This document shows, one piece after another, positions 34,501-43,141 of a DNA stretch of 57,260 bases. Positions within the stretch are counted from its first letter, which is position 1, and every line of letters starts with the position of its first letter. The stretch is from Paenibacillus whitsoniae (lineage in GTDB: Bacteria; Bacillota; Bacilli; Paenibacillales; NBRC-103111). The translations under genes and the position numbers were made by a program. Below the pieces are notes generated by a model. That model was not told where the DNA came from, did not search any database, and saw nothing but the letters and a program-made list of their open reading frames with translations. The stretch lies in contig NZ_RXHU01000032.1 of NCBI RefSeq assembly GCF_003955665.1, forward strand, positions 1 to 57,260. The letters are read 5' to 3'.

Positions 34501-37500
34501 ATTCCTATTCCGGCAACAAAAAACGGAACCGTAGTTAAAGATAAGTGGAGTAAAGTTGTATATACCAATTCAGCGGAATTGGATCGCTCCATAAGGTTTA
34601 TCAAAATCTCAGTTTCTAATAATACCAAAATATGGGCACCACAGCTTTCAAAACTGGTCATCAATTATGCTTGGACTTCTGACCGTTTTGTCATGGATAC
34701 GATGCTGGATGATTCCAGAACCTATGAGGTAAAAGGTGATGCCGTTTATACGAAGGGAGATGGTGTTAAATTCGGCGGCGATAAGGATCTTCTGATAAAA
34801 AGCGGCTCTGAAAATGCAACGATGCTTTATAGTTATACCAATATACGAAATGCCACTCTTACTGCTTTCATCGCCAAAGCAAATGGCGGTGCCGTTTCGA
34901 TGATGTCGTCCAAGGACGGGAAAAGCTACAGGCCTGTTGCTTCCAGTCAAGAGATTGCCGGTCTTGATTATGGAAACTACAATAAAGTGGTTTACAACAT
35001 TCCTGAAGTAGAGGATGGCACGAACTACCTATTGTTTACAATAAGCGGTGGAGCCGATTCAATTGCTATTGCCGACCTGCACTTATCCTATGTCCATGAA
35101 ATTGCACCCCTACAAAAGATCCGCTTTAAGGATAAGCAGCTTGAAGCCGTTATGAAATATAATGTAACCCCGACCGTCAAATTGGCACCGATGAATGCGA
35201 CAGGTGAAATCAACTATACGATTTCAGATAAGGATATTGCTACTGTGAATTCTTCAACAGGGGCATTGCAGGCTGGAGCACTCGGATCAGCGGTTCTAAC
35301 AGCGAAAGTTCTTGGAACGAAGGAAGATATAAGTGCAAATATTAATGTCCGAACTTCCGAAAACCTTGCACTTAACGCAAATACTTCCGCAAGTTCTGCC
35401 AATGGTACTTACACTGCAAATAAAGCAACAGATGGTGACTATCTTTCGCGTTGGGAATCCAGTGTAGGAAATGTTCAATGGCTGCAGGTCGATTTTGGAT
35501 CAGCAAAGGGGTTTGGAGCCATTGAGCTGAACTGGCAGCAATATGCAACCAATTATGTGGTTCAGGGATCCCTGAATGGCAGCACCTGGGTCAATCTGTA
35601 TACGGAGACGAACGGTAAAGGCGGTAATGTCTGGATAGCATTTGATGAGATACAAAAATATCGATATGTTAGATTAAGTGGTACACAAGCACCTGCTGCC
35701 TATTCACTTTATGAGTTCCGTGTTCTCTCGTTCAAAGCACAAAGCGGACAAGATGGAGTTGATCTTCGAAATCTTGCACTTGGAAAAACCGCAACAACAA
35801 GTGGCAATGACACCACGAATAGTGATCCGAAAGCTGCTATAGATGGAGATCCATCAACGCGTTGGGCGTCTGCCAGATCAGACAACAATTGGTATACCAT
35901 TGACTTGGGTGCTCAAAGCAATATTTATCAAATTAATTTGCTTTGGGAAGCAGCTTATGGTAAAGAGTATAACATTCAGGTGTATAATGACAGCGATTCA
36001 GTAACGAATGTAGTCTATGAAAAAAGCGGTGCTGCCGGATGGAAGAGGTATGTACTTGATGAGCCGATACAGGGAAGATACATTCGTATGCAAGGTATTA
36101 AGCGCGGTACCACGTATGGCTATTCTTTATATGAATTTGAGGTCATTGGAAGCTTGGCAGAGACAACGGTTAATTCCATTCAGTTTGCTTCTGAGAAATT
36201 TACTGTTTTACGAAATCATAAGAAAACAGCTGCCATCCTTACAGATCCACCTTATATAAATGAGGGAAGCGTTGCATTTGTCAGCCTAAACCCCGAAGTA
36301 GCAACGGTATCCAATAAAGGTGTTGTTACGGGTATAACAACAGGATCGGCAATTATTAAGGCTTATTCTACGGTTTCTGATGCCGTTTATGCGAGTAGTG
36401 AAGTAACGGTAACCGATTATAGCGGTGCTCCCGTACCCGTTTCCAGTCTTGAGGTGCGAGGTGGTGTAGCGATCATCGAGAAAGGGACAACTGCCCAGTT
36501 TGATGCTTCAGTTACTCCCGATAATGCATCAATTAAGAACATTCGCTGGACTTCCAGTGATGAACGTGTTCTTCTCGTAACGAACGAAGGTTTAATAAAA
36601 GCAATTAGCTTAGGGAACGTGGTTGTAAGAGCGACCAGTGTCGCTAATCCACAGTATATGTTTGAACAGGAAATAAGAGTTGTTGATGCAGAAGTGGAAA
36701 CCGTAAAAGCATTGATTCGTGCAATCGGTATGGTTACCTTAAACAGCAAGGCAGATATCGATGCTGCGCGGCAAGCGTATAATGAACTGTCTGAAGATCA
36801 GAAAGCATTAGTGGATAACTATGAAGAGCTGGCCGTTGCAGAAAGACAGTATGAGGAACTGATGGAAGCAGCGAAGAAAGTAAATGGAGTAACACTTGAC
36901 AAGAGCACAATGGATTTGGCGGTAAGAAGTAGCGGACAGCTGACAGCTGCCATAACACCATCCAGTGCAGTAAACAAGCATGTAACATGGTCGAGCAGCA
37001 ATTCCAGTGTTGCAACAGTCGACAGTAATGGTAGGGTAACCGCTGTGGCAGCAGGGACAGCGATAATTACCGTAACAACGGAAGATGGCGGTAAGACCGC
37101 AACATGTTTGGTAACCGTCAGAAGAAGCGGACAAAGTGATGGTGGAAGCGAATCTAGTGGAGGCGATTCATCCGAAACACCGGGAACAATACCGCCAGTA
37201 ACCACGCCGCCAACAAAGCCGATAGAAAATGCTTCGGGAACATTTCAGGCATCTGCGCCTGTACTGAACGATGCAGGCGTAGCTTCAACTACCATTGATG
37301 CAGATGCATTGACCAAAGCTCTCAAAACATCGGATACAGCAATAATCCATGTACCGAAGGCTGAGGGAGCCCGTGCATATGAAGCAGTCTTCACGGTACC
37401 AGCTCTGATGTCAGAAAATGCATCAAAGAAGATAGAACTAGCAACGGAACTCGGTAAGGTATCCATACCTGGTAACATGCTCACACCATTCGATGTAAAA

Positions 37501-38385
37501 GGGGCACAGCGTATAAGCTTCACCCTAGCAAAAGCAGATACAAACGTAGTGAGTGATACGGCAGTAAGGTCACAAATAGGTATGAGACCTGCAGTAGAAC
37601 TCCATGTAAGTATAAACGGCAGCAGGATATCATGGAGCAATCCTGAAGCGCCTGTTACCGTGGAAATACCGTATACGCCTACAGCAGCTGAGCTTGCCGA
37701 TCCAGAGCATATCGTCGTATGGTATATGGATGAAGCAGGAAAGGCAGTGGCGGTACCAACAGGCAAATATGATTCCAGAACGGGTGAGGTAATCTTTCAA
37801 ACAACACACTTCGGCAATTATGCAGTAGCCTATGTGAAGAAGAGCTTTGGAGACATTGGCGGATATTCATGGGCAAGTAGGGCCATCGAAGTTTTGGCAT
37901 CTAAAGGTGTCATTAACGGTACTTCTGAAACAACCTTCGATCCTTCAGCCGATGTCAAGCGGGCAGACTTCATACTCATGCTTGTTAAGGCTCTTGGGTT
38001 ATCTGCAAAAACAGAAGGCAACTTTGCAGATGTAAGCTCAAGTGCTTATTATGCGGAAGCGCTGGCAACAGCTAAAGCTCTTGGAATTACGGATGGGGTT
38101 GGTAACAATCATTTCAATCCAGATGCCAAGATATCCAGGGAAGACATGATTGTTCTTGCAGCAAGAGCTATGGATAAGGCTGGAAGACAAATGGCAAATG
38201 CCTCCGAATCTGAACTGAAAGGCTATACGGATTCGGCACAAATAAGCGGTTACGCCTTAAATGATGTTGCAGCTTTGATTAAAGCTGGAATTATAAAAGG
38301 CAGCGGCGGCAATGCAATAAATCCGAAGGCAACCGCAACAAGGGCTGAAACAGCAGTTATCGTTTATAACTTGTATAACAGGTAG
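31528..38385 (+). CDS. S-layer-anchored polysaccharide lyase family 8 enzyme
   Basis: 2285 residues. Signal peptide 1-29; PL8 alpha/alpha catalytic domain (about 30-400) with NWFTWEIGGP, VGANALWRDRV and DGTFMQHGNVVYNGGYG; PL8 beta domains to about 810. Asn217, His267, Tyr276 and Arg330 have the same spacing as Asn349, His399, Tyr408 and Arg462 of pneumococcal hyaluronate lyase. Next come fibronectin III (811-895), a possible carbohydrate-binding region (900-1190), Big_2, two F5/8 discoidin domains (about 1277-1400 and 1410-1545), further Big_2 domains with a FIVAR-like helix pair (about 1722-1780), and three C-terminal SLH domains (about 2105-2285). It should cleave a uronic-acid polysaccharide (hyaluronan, chondroitin or xanthan class) by beta-elimination at the cell surface. 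GAAGGAGAG precedes the ATG. Base composition is more AT-rich than the transporter genes beside it, hinting at separate origin. Confidence 0.93.
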   Translation: MKQKRLLSMVLAFVMMLTMVLNSVPVSAQGQTVDEFDKLRDKWQYLAMGGDYDPKDPNMQGLLHAINNVAQDLLDRINPTPTPDWGDNDYLWKEYMLGNRGSAYSDSNNTQFTIRSLKFMALAFQTKGCELYQNERLKNEILRGMDYIYKNHFKVGVETNSYGNWFTWEIGGPIYLSETVLLMYDYLTAEQIQAYTSTAYRGATKVGGDAYMYVGANALWRDRVRMYSGILLKDSTILAYVKNDVPSFMGYVKSGDGYYEDGTFMQHGNVVYNGGYGKEAFSDVSHFIYMLDDSPWKITGPERDNMSTIVEKSYVPFMYKGVFMDMVRGREITRKDTTDAYAGITISLDVLLFSESVSEEAGKRFKGMIKEWMNNENAIRTLNEGAGVAWYMFPVYNLSKTLEILKDDSIKPVSNTGKSYTFGKGVRTVHTTDKFSFGLSMYSKDITTFEQGDSNTKGWYTGLGQTYVYTPDIGQYTYQKPTVDWYRLAGVTAVNGITVGSHKNANSFAGSTTLNGSYSTAGLEISSGSTKVSAKKSWFMFDNEVVALGSGITSTHNNHVETTIDNHYITGDNALIINGERQSNTLGWNGEIDNARWALIEGNVKGSNIGVYFPKETKIGAVRETRKGKWTDLGSYNVDEDVQSANYLTMWIDHGSKPVNESYAYVLLPEMTAEQVENYADSSDIEIIRQDNNVHAVYEKTLHTLGVNFWQDGDQSIDAMGVKDYVTVDKAASMMIKEDDHKLSFALSDTTKRNSGTITVDINRAAVGVISKDSRIKVIQTSPSIRFELDVDQSFGNPIEAEFSFQPLEAPGETSITNVALNDVTLSLDFAKASRATGYKLVYGTESGNYTDSLVTFGNTAQIKGLNANTTYYFAVKAMNDSGEGSLSPEISYHIGNTRTLIEEFEDFSKTVSYSGGWAFDASNANTYYDGDSTRFKRNDADKTNPRREEYVTYYTPTPKDFELTTYDYGLASAGDNTILQFFGSTDNENWIPIPATKNGTVVKDKWSKVVYTNSAELDRSIRFIKISVSNNTKIWAPQLSKLVINYAWTSDRFVMDTMLDDSRTYEVKGDAVYTKGDGVKFGGDKDLLIKSGSENATMLYSYTNIRNATLTAFIAKANGGAVSMMSSKDGKSYRPVASSQEIAGLDYGNYNKVVYNIPEVEDGTNYLLFTISGGADSIAIADLHLSYVHEIAPLQKIRFKDKQLEAVMKYNVTPTVKLAPMNATGEINYTISDKDIATVNSSTGALQAGALGSAVLTAKVLGTKEDISANINVRTSENLALNANTSASSANGTYTANKATDGDYLSRWESSVGNVQWLQVDFGSAKGFGAIELNWQQYATNYVVQGSLNGSTWVNLYTETNGKGGNVWIAFDEIQKYRYVRLSGTQAPAAYSLYEFRVLSFKAQSGQDGVDLRNLALGKTATTSGNDTTNSDPKAAIDGDPSTRWASARSDNNWYTIDLGAQSNIYQINLLWEAAYGKEYNIQVYNDSDSVTNVVYEKSGAAGWKRYVLDEPIQGRYIRMQGIKRGTTYGYSLYEFEVIGSLAETTVNSIQFASEKFTVLRNHKKTAAILTDPPYINEGSVAFVSLNPEVATVSNKGVVTGITTGSAIIKAYSTVSDAVYASSEVTVTDYSGAPVPVSSLEVRGGVAIIEKGTTAQFDASVTPDNASIKNIRWTSSDERVLLVTNEGLIKAISLGNVVVRATSVANPQYMFEQEIRVVDAEVETVKALIRAIGMVTLNSKADIDAARQAYNELSEDQKALVDNYEELAVAERQYEELMEAAKKVNGVTLDKSTMDLAVRSSGQLTAAITPSSAVNKHVTWSSSNSSVATVDSNGRVTAVAAGTAIITVTTEDGGKTATCLVTVRRSGQSDGGSESSGGDSSETPGTIPPVTTPPTKPIENASGTFQASAPVLNDAGVASTTIDADALTKALKTSDTAIIHVPKAEGARAYEAVFTVPALMSENASKKIELATELGKVSIPGNMLTPFDVKGAQRISFTLAKADTNVVSDTAVRSQIGMRPAVELHVSINGSRISWSNPEAPVTVEIPYTPTAAELADPEHIVVWYMDEAGKAVAVPTGKYDSRTGEVIFQTTHFGNYAVAYVKKSFGDIGGYSWASRAIEVLASKGVINGTSETTFDPSADVKRADFILMLVKALGLSAKTEGNFADVSSSAYYAEALATAKALGITDGVGNNHFNPDAKISREDMIVLAARAMDKAGRQMANASESELKGYTDSAQISGYALNDVAALIKAGIIKGSGGNAINPKATATRAETAVIVYNLYNR

Positions 38386-38390
38386 TCTAG

Positions 38391-38427
38391 CAAACGGGGT
38401 TTCCTTTTATTTGGGAGACCCCGTTTG
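38391..38427. terminator. hairpin between convergent lyase and EamA genes
   Basis: CAAACGGGGT and ACCCCGTTTG form a perfect 10-bp stem with an inner pairing. There is no long T-run on either side. It probably serves both convergent genes. Confidence 0.65.
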
Positions 38428-38450
38428 GTTATGTTGACGATTAAGCCGCG

Positions 38451-39335
38451 TTAAACCTGTTTATGCCTTACATTTACAAGCAATATGCTGGTAACGATAA
38501 GCGCCATTCCCACGATAAGGTCCATCGTCAAATGCTCATTCAGGAACAAAATGCTGCAGACGATGGAGACGACCGGGATAAGGAATGTGTAAGAGCCGAC
38601 CTTTGATGCCTCGCCTGAACCGATTAGCTTGAAGTATGCGAGCCAACCAAGCGCAATGATGAACACGGAGATGAACAGCGTATCGTACAAGAAAGCTGCT
38701 GTCCAGCGCACCTCAGACCAGCTCTCGACTGTCGAGCCGTAAACCGTCATGACGATGCCTCCAATCACGATCTGCATAGCGGTCATCCATAGCGAATCGA
38801 CTTTGGCCGCCTGCCGTTTGATATAAACCGTGCCAAGCGCCCAGCTTAGTGCGGATCCCAAGGCGAGCAGAACGCCGAAGATGGAAATGCCCCCCTCCAA
38901 TCCTCCGATGCTCATCACGGCGACTCCGCCGAAGCCGAGCAGTAAGCCGACCATTTTCCGCGTGTACATCCCTTCTCCCAGCCACATCCAGGCGAACAAT
39001 CCGAGCAGCACAGGCTGGAGGAACACGATCGCAGAGAACAGGCCAGCCGGCATATATTGGAGGCCAACGGTTTGGAAGCCGTAGTAGAATACGATGCTTA
39101 AGAATGCGGATAACACATAATATAGCCATGTTTCTCGAAGCCGAAGCTGCTTCCAGCGCGGCAGCGCAATAATAAGGAGCAGCGCTCCTCCAATTAGGGT
39201 GCGAAGTCCGGCAAACAGAAGCGGCGGCGTGAACTCGAGGGCATACTTGGATAAAGGCCAGTTAATCCCCCACATTAGAATGAGGAAGACCAAGTAGAAT
39301 AACGTTTGTTTGCGCGATAATGCTGTCTCTGACAT
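38451..39335 (-). CDS. EamA-family (drug/metabolite) transporter
   Basis: 294 residues with ten membrane helices in two homologous EamA halves. The first half opens LFYLVFLILMWGINWPLSKY and includes PAGLFSAIVFLQPVLLGLFA. The second spans GISIFGVLLALGSALSWALG and ends with VVSIVCSILFLNEHLTMDL. Such exporters carry metabolites, amino acids or drugs; the substrate is unknown. It is divergent from a LysR regulator 100 bp away, the common layout for a regulator-controlled exporter. Confidence 0.9.
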   Translation of the reverse strand: MSETALSRKQTLFYLVFLILMWGINWPLSKYALEFTPPLLFAGLRTLIGGALLLIIALPRWKQLRLRETWLYYVLSAFLSIVFYYGFQTVGLQYMPAGLFSAIVFLQPVLLGLFAWMWLGEGMYTRKMVGLLLGFGGVAVMSIGGLEGGISIFGVLLALGSALSWALGTVYIKRQAAKVDSLWMTAMQIVIGGIVMTVYGSTVESWSEVRWTAAFLYDTLFISVFIIALGWLAYFKLIGSGEASKVGSYTFLIPVVSIVCSILFLNEHLTMDLIVGMALIVTSILLVNVRHKQV

Positions 39336-39435
39336 ATAACGAATCTCTCCTTGTGGGAAGCCTTATGCGAATGATACACTATATTCCGACATGATTAAAA
39401 TGAATGTTTTTTATAGGGGGCATATCATTGGCGTT

Positions 39436-40305
39436 ATGACTAATACACAGATCAAGCTGTTCGTAAAGATTGCAGAGATGGCTAGCTTTACAAAAGCCGG
39501 CATCGAACTCAATATGACGCAGCCTGCGGTCAGCCGAGCAATCTCCTCGCTAGAAGCGGAGTTAGACATCCCTCTTCTGCTGCGTGACCGCCGCGGCGTA
39601 CAATTGACTGAAGCCGGTGAGCGAATCGTCGTGCTTTTCCGTGAGATTCTTGGCACCTTCGCCAAGGTCGACCAAGTCGTCGCCGATGAGAAAGGGCTTC
39701 AAGTCGGCACAATCCGCGTCGGAGCCTTCCCCGTGGCCGCTGCCCACTTCCTGCCTCGTATTATTAGCACGATTGCCAGGCAGTATCCGAACATCGCATT
39801 CGAGCTGCAAGAAGGAAGCATCGACGAACTGAGAAACTGGCTGGAGACACGAGTGATCGACGTTGCATTGCTCATTCCGCCGGACAGCGATTGGGACACG
39901 ATTCCACTCTATCGGGAGAAAATGTTCGCAGTACTGCGAGAGGATCACCCGCTGAGCAATCTGCCCATTATCCCTGTCAAACAGCTCTCGACGGAGCCAT
40001 TCATTACTTGCAAAGCCGGCTATGAGCCGCCGATTACGGACCTATTCGAGCGAGCGGGAACCCACCTGCAATCAAAGTACATCGTTCAGAGCGTCAGCAT
40101 GGCTCTCCACATGGCAGAAGAAGGTCTCGGCTTCCCCATTCTGTCCGAGCTTGCGCTGAAGTCGCTTCCTACAGGGCTCGTGAAGCGTGAGCTGGAACCG
40201 AATGCCTATCGCGATATTCGGCTTGCGGTTCCATCCATCGATGAGGCATCCCACGCGGTGAAATTGTTCATTCGGACTACGCTCGATCTGTTTCCGCCGC
40301 TGTGA
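39436..40305 (+). CDS. LysR-family transcriptional regulator
   Basis: About 290 residues. The N-terminal helix-turn-helix is QIKLFVKIAEMASFTKAGIE leading into MTQPAVSRAISSLEAELDIP. A periplasmic-binding-protein-like effector domain follows from about residue 90 (VGTIRVGAFPVAAAHFLPRI). Start choice: the family almost always begins a few residues before the first helix, which fits the ATG at 39436. An in-frame ATG at 39391 would add 15 unusual residues. The AGGGGG ribosome site is rather far (15 bases), so the start is not certain. It probably controls the divergent EamA exporter gene. Confidence 0.88.
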   Translation: MTNTQIKLFVKIAEMASFTKAGIELNMTQPAVSRAISSLEAELDIPLLLRDRRGVQLTEAGERIVVLFREILGTFAKVDQVVADEKGLQVGTIRVGAFPVAAAHFLPRIISTIARQYPNIAFELQEGSIDELRNWLETRVIDVALLIPPDSDWDTIPLYREKMFAVLREDHPLSNLPIIPVKQLSTEPFITCKAGYEPPITDLFERAGTHLQSKYIVQSVSMALHMAEEGLGFPILSELALKSLPTGLVKRELEPNAYRDIRLAVPSIDEASHAVKLFIRTTLDLFPPL

Positions 40306-40311
40306 AAGTGT

Positions 40312-40473
40312 GTGATCCTTATCAGCCAGCTGTTCTTTGCTAATGGCTTCCATGCGATCGGTGTCGACCGCATTGCTGCCGAAGCCGGCGTTACGAAGAT
40401 GACGCTGATCGAGTCGCATTTCGAATGGCTATCGCCAGTATTCGGAGTCGGATATCTCGTGAGGAAAAAATAG
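40312..40473 (+). pseudogene. TetR regulator fragment
   Basis: 53 codons reading LISQLFFANGFHAIGVDRIA then AEAGVTKMTLIESHFEW. This is the TetR DNA-binding helix-turn-helix (compare FYANGFHAIGVDRI..EAGV.K.TLY.HF) without its first helix and without a ligand domain. From about 40420 another frame continues as SIRSRISREEKIETYKWMEE to a stop at 40508, possibly a second piece after a frameshift. It directly follows the LysR gene. Confidence 0.7.
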
Positions 40474-40520
40474 AAACCTATAAATGGATGGAGGAAACGC
40501 ATCAATAATTTCGAAAGTCC

Positions 40521-41036
40521 TCAAACGGCCCGTTCAATCCCATAACGCAGTTGGACGACACCGCCACCTAGAGCCTTGAAGTCCAGCAGTTGCACAGGCT
40601 TACTACAATAATTTTCTTTGTCGATTAAGAGATTCAACCCTCTTCCTTCCAATACGGGTGCTACATTGAAAATCAATTCATCTACCAGTCCTTGACCCAA
40701 GAATGAATTGTGGATGTCCGCACCCCCGCTAATTAAAGCGGTTTGATGGCCTTTCTCCTTCAGGTAATCCAAAGCTTCCTCCGGTGATCTCACAACCGTT
40801 ACACCCGGGATATCCGTGGCGTTCTTAGAAACGACAACGATATCGATATCGGCAAAAGGCCCTGGTCCACCATTGCCACGCATGCCTTCAAATGTCCGAC
40901 GCCCGACAATAAAATTCCCTGTATCTTTAACCTGTGTAAAGAAGTCGTCCAGCGCTTCCTTTGTCGGCGGATTTTCAGGTCCGGATTGTGCATAATTTCC
41001 GTTAGCGGCTAAGGTTGCCCATAGAATTGTTTTCAT
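40521..41036 (-). CDS. dihydrofolate reductase-like (RibD C-terminal) protein
   Basis: 171 residues of the RibD C-terminal/DHFR-like fold. The N-terminal strand is MKTILWATLAANGNYAQSG. NFIVGRRTFEGM resembles the NADPH-binding loop, followed by IVVVSKNA, ALISGGADIHNSFL (the GG pyrophosphate loop) and DELIFNVAPVLEGRG. These stand-alone proteins are probable NADPH-dependent reductases, not the housekeeping DHFR. Start choice: AAAGGAGG lies 8 bases before the ATG at 41036; an upstream TTG at 41060 precedes the ribosome site. It is divergent from an HxlR regulator, which probably controls it. Confidence 0.88.
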   Translation of the reverse strand: MKTILWATLAANGNYAQSGPENPPTKEALDDFFTQVKDTGNFIVGRRTFEGMRGNGGPGPFADIDIVVVSKNATDIPGVTVVRSPEEALDYLKEKGHQTALISGGADIHNSFLGQGLVDELIFNVAPVLEGRGLNLLIDKENYCSKPVQLLDFKALGGGVVQLRYGIERAV

Positions 41037-41122
41037 GGTGTTACTCCTCCTTTTTTTCAAAGCAATAATGGTTGGATGGGATAAATTCCCTTTGCTTGAT
41101 TTACATCATAATGGGTGTGTGG

Positions 41123-41146
41123 TACATTTGAAAAGTAGTTACATTT
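41123..41146. promoter_or_regulatory. possible HxlR operator
   Basis: TACATTT repeated at 41123-41129 and 41140-41146 (17-bp period), between the divergent reductase and HxlR genes. The first is preceded by G and the second by GT. Confidence 0.35.
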
Positions 41147-41187
41147 AAGTGCAATAGTTTCAAAAAATAAACTATGGAGTGATTGCG

Positions 41188-41538
41188 ATGATCGATCGAT
41201 CCTGTCCTGGCGTTGTTGAGCCAATTTTGGAGCTTCTGGATGGAAAATGGACGCTTCTTCTCTTATTCGAATTGCTTAACGGAACCAAGCGATTCGGGGA
41301 ATTGCGTCGCAGGCTGCAGCCGATAAGCCCGAAAACGCTGACAGATCGCTTACGACTGTTGGAGGAGAAAGGGCTCGTCACCCGTACTCTTTATCCTGGT
41401 GTGCCGTTGCATGTCGAATATGAATTTACCGAGAGTGGGAAGGCGCTGCAACCGATTTTTGAAGCGATGTGGAACTGGGCGCAGGAGCATGGAGCGTACC
41501 TAAAAAAAAATACCAATGATAGCAGCCATGGAGCATAA
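41188..41538 (+). CDS. HxlR-family transcriptional regulator
   Basis: 116 residues, one HxlR winged helix-turn-helix. The N-terminal Cys (MIDRSC, Cys6) is the redox- or electrophile-sensing residue of many members. DGKWTLLLLFELLNGTKRF and ELRRRLQPISPKTLTDRLR form the DNA-binding core. Start choice: TATGGAG lies 8 bases before the ATG at 41188. The divergent reductase gene is the expected target, with induction by aldehydes or quinones as in related regulators (inference). Confidence 0.88.
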   Translation: MIDRSCPGVVEPILELLDGKWTLLLLFELLNGTKRFGELRRRLQPISPKTLTDRLRLLEEKGLVTRTLYPGVPLHVEYEFTESGKALQPIFEAMWNWAQEHGAYLKKNTNDSSHGA

Positions 41539-41562
41539 TGGATGATACAGCATGTGAATAAA

Positions 41563-41590
41563 AAGGGCCGTCCCGAGTAAGGATGGCCTT
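41563..41590 (+). terminator. hairpin after the HxlR gene
   Basis: GGCC-TCC and GGA-GGCC arms with one bulge, flanked by AAAA on the left and TTACAACTTTT on the right. Repeat copy F follows, the same hairpin-then-repeat order as at copies A, D and E. Confidence 0.55.
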
Positions 41591-41592
41591 AC

Positions 41593-41636
41593 AACTTTTC
41601 GTTACAGATTGCGCGCTAAACCGTACCATACCTTAG
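41593..41636 (+). repeat. dispersed palindromic element, diverged copy F
   Basis: AACTTTTCGTTACAGA, then AAACCGTACCATACCTTAGT. The right arm is altered. It ends just before the ribosome site of the sigma-factor gene, so it lies in that gene's leader. Confidence 0.5.
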
Positions 41637-41648
41637 TAGGAGGTCCAT

Positions 41649-42617
41649 ATGAACGAAACAGCCATGGAGCATGCCCTAGAAATTCAGTTACTTGACAACT
41701 TGAGGCCGGAGTTAACGGCATTCTGTTATAGAATGCTAGGATCGATTGATGATGCCGACGACGCCGTTCAGGAAACTTTTATTCGTGTTTGGCAAAATTG
41801 GAGCTCATTTAGACAGGAATCCTCTTACAAAACATGGGTGTATCGGATTGCTTCAAACCTATGCTTGGACAAGCTTAGACAAGCGAAACGCCGCACGCGT
41901 CCCGTTGACTTTACCGATCCCGCGGCAGCTATTATCGCCCCAAGCGAAACGTTGCCCGACTCCTCCTGGATCTGGCCTGCCCCTGCCATATCCGAAAATC
42001 CGGAAGATATCCTCATTCGCAAAGACACCCTTCAGCTCTGTTTTATTACCCTTTTGCAAACCTTGCCTGCGCGTCAACGTGCGGTACTTCTTTTGAAGGA
42101 CGTATTCGAATGGTCCGCCAAACAGATTGGAGAAACGTTAGGCATGTCGCCAGCAGCTGTTAACAGCGCCTTGCAAAGAGCCAGAGAAACGATGGATCGG
42201 GTGAAACGCAGCTCGGAAGAATACAGCCTCATGGATGTCCAGCCGGATCAAGAGCTTCTCTCCAGGTATGTGGAAGCTTTCGAACGTTTTGATATCCATG
42301 CCCTGGTAGACCTGTTTCATGAAGAAGGCTTTATGTCTATGCCACCATTCCCAATGTGGATACGCGGCAAAGACGATTTGTTCAAGTTTTTCTCGCTTAC
42401 GCGCTGGCATTGTGAGGGGTCCAAGTTTTTGCCGACTAGGGTGAACGAAGGTTACCCTGCTTTTGCGCAATATATGCCGAGCAGCGATAAAACCTGCTTG
42501 GTCCCTTGGGGCATTCACGTCATTATCATGAAGGACAAGAAGATATTCCACATTCAAAATTTTATCAATACAAAATTATTTTCCCGATTTGGGCTTCCTG
42601 ATCAATTAGACCGATGA
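41649..42617 (+). CDS. ECF-type sigma factor with SnoaL-like C-terminal domain
   Basis: 322 residues. The sigma-70 region 2 is ELTAFCYRMLGSIDDADDAV with QETFIRVWQNWSSF. Region 4 is LPARQRAVLLLKDVFEWSAK followed by QIGETLGMSPAAVNSALQRA. From about residue 200 comes a SnoaL_2/NTF2-like domain (LLSRYVEAFERFDIHALVDL, PPFPMWIRGKDDLFKFF). This matches the extended TIGR02960-type (SigJ-like) sigma factors, where the C-terminal domain is thought to regulate activity in place of an anti-sigma factor. None is encoded nearby. GTAGGAGGT precedes the ATG. SRPBCC and VOC genes follow. Confidence 0.9.
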   Translation: MNETAMEHALEIQLLDNLRPELTAFCYRMLGSIDDADDAVQETFIRVWQNWSSFRQESSYKTWVYRIASNLCLDKLRQAKRRTRPVDFTDPAAAIIAPSETLPDSSWIWPAPAISENPEDILIRKDTLQLCFITLLQTLPARQRAVLLLKDVFEWSAKQIGETLGMSPAAVNSALQRARETMDRVKRSSEEYSLMDVQPDQELLSRYVEAFERFDIHALVDLFHEEGFMSMPPFPMWIRGKDDLFKFFSLTRWHCEGSKFLPTRVNEGYPAFAQYMPSSDKTCLVPWGIHVIIMKDKKIFHIQNFINTKLFSRFGLPDQLDR

Positions 42618-42685
42618 ATAGTGCCATTGGATTTCGTCTACATAAATGAGAATCAAAAAATGATAATACGAGAGAGGTGCCCCTA

Positions 42686-43114
42686 ATGGAAGCAAGTCAT
42701 CAACAAATGAGAGTAACCGTTGAGGCCGTGATTCAAGCGCCAGTCGAAAAAGTATGGCGGTATTGGTCTGAACCGGAACACATCACAAAGTGGAATCAGG
42801 CTTCGGAAACGTGGCATGCGCCTTTTTCAGAAAATGACCTGCGGGTTGGCGGCAAGTTCCTAACAAGAATGGAAGCGAAAGACGGCAGCATGGGATTCGA
42901 TTTCGGTGGGGTATACGATGCGGTGAAGCTGCACGAGCAAATTTCGTACACCCTGGGAGATGGGAGGAAGGTGGATATTTCCTTCGTGGCGCAAGGAAAT
43001 GAAACAAAGGTCGTTGAGATTTTTGATGCGGAGAGCACCCACTCCATTGAGATGCAGCAGGCTGGCTGGCAAGCGATTTTGGACAACTTCAAAAGGTATA
43101 CAGAAGAATTTTAA
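42686..43114 (+). CDS. SRPBCC (AHSA1-like) protein
   Basis: 142 residues of the Aha1 C-terminal-like SRPBCC fold: VTVEAVIQAPVEKVWRYWSE, then PEHITKWNQASETWHAP, GGKFLTRMEAKDGSMGFDF, and a C-terminal helix GWQAILDNFKRYTEEF. These bind hydrophobic ligands or act in stress responses; no specific reaction is implied. Start choice: AGAGGTG lies 6 bases before the ATG at 42686; the GTG at 42677 overlaps the ribosome site. It is often found next to VOC genes and sigma factors of this type, as here. Confidence 0.85.
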   Translation: MEASHQQMRVTVEAVIQAPVEKVWRYWSEPEHITKWNQASETWHAPFSENDLRVGGKFLTRMEAKDGSMGFDFGGVYDAVKLHEQISYTLGDGRKVDISFVAQGNETKVVEIFDAESTHSIEMQQAGWQAILDNFKRYTEEF

Positions 43115-43141
43115 TAAACCAAAAAGGATAAGGTGATCGAA

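Noticed and set aside
36808..37205. Several minus-strand frames under the lyase C-terminal half
   Set aside because: Antisense to well-defined Ig-like domains; no start signals.
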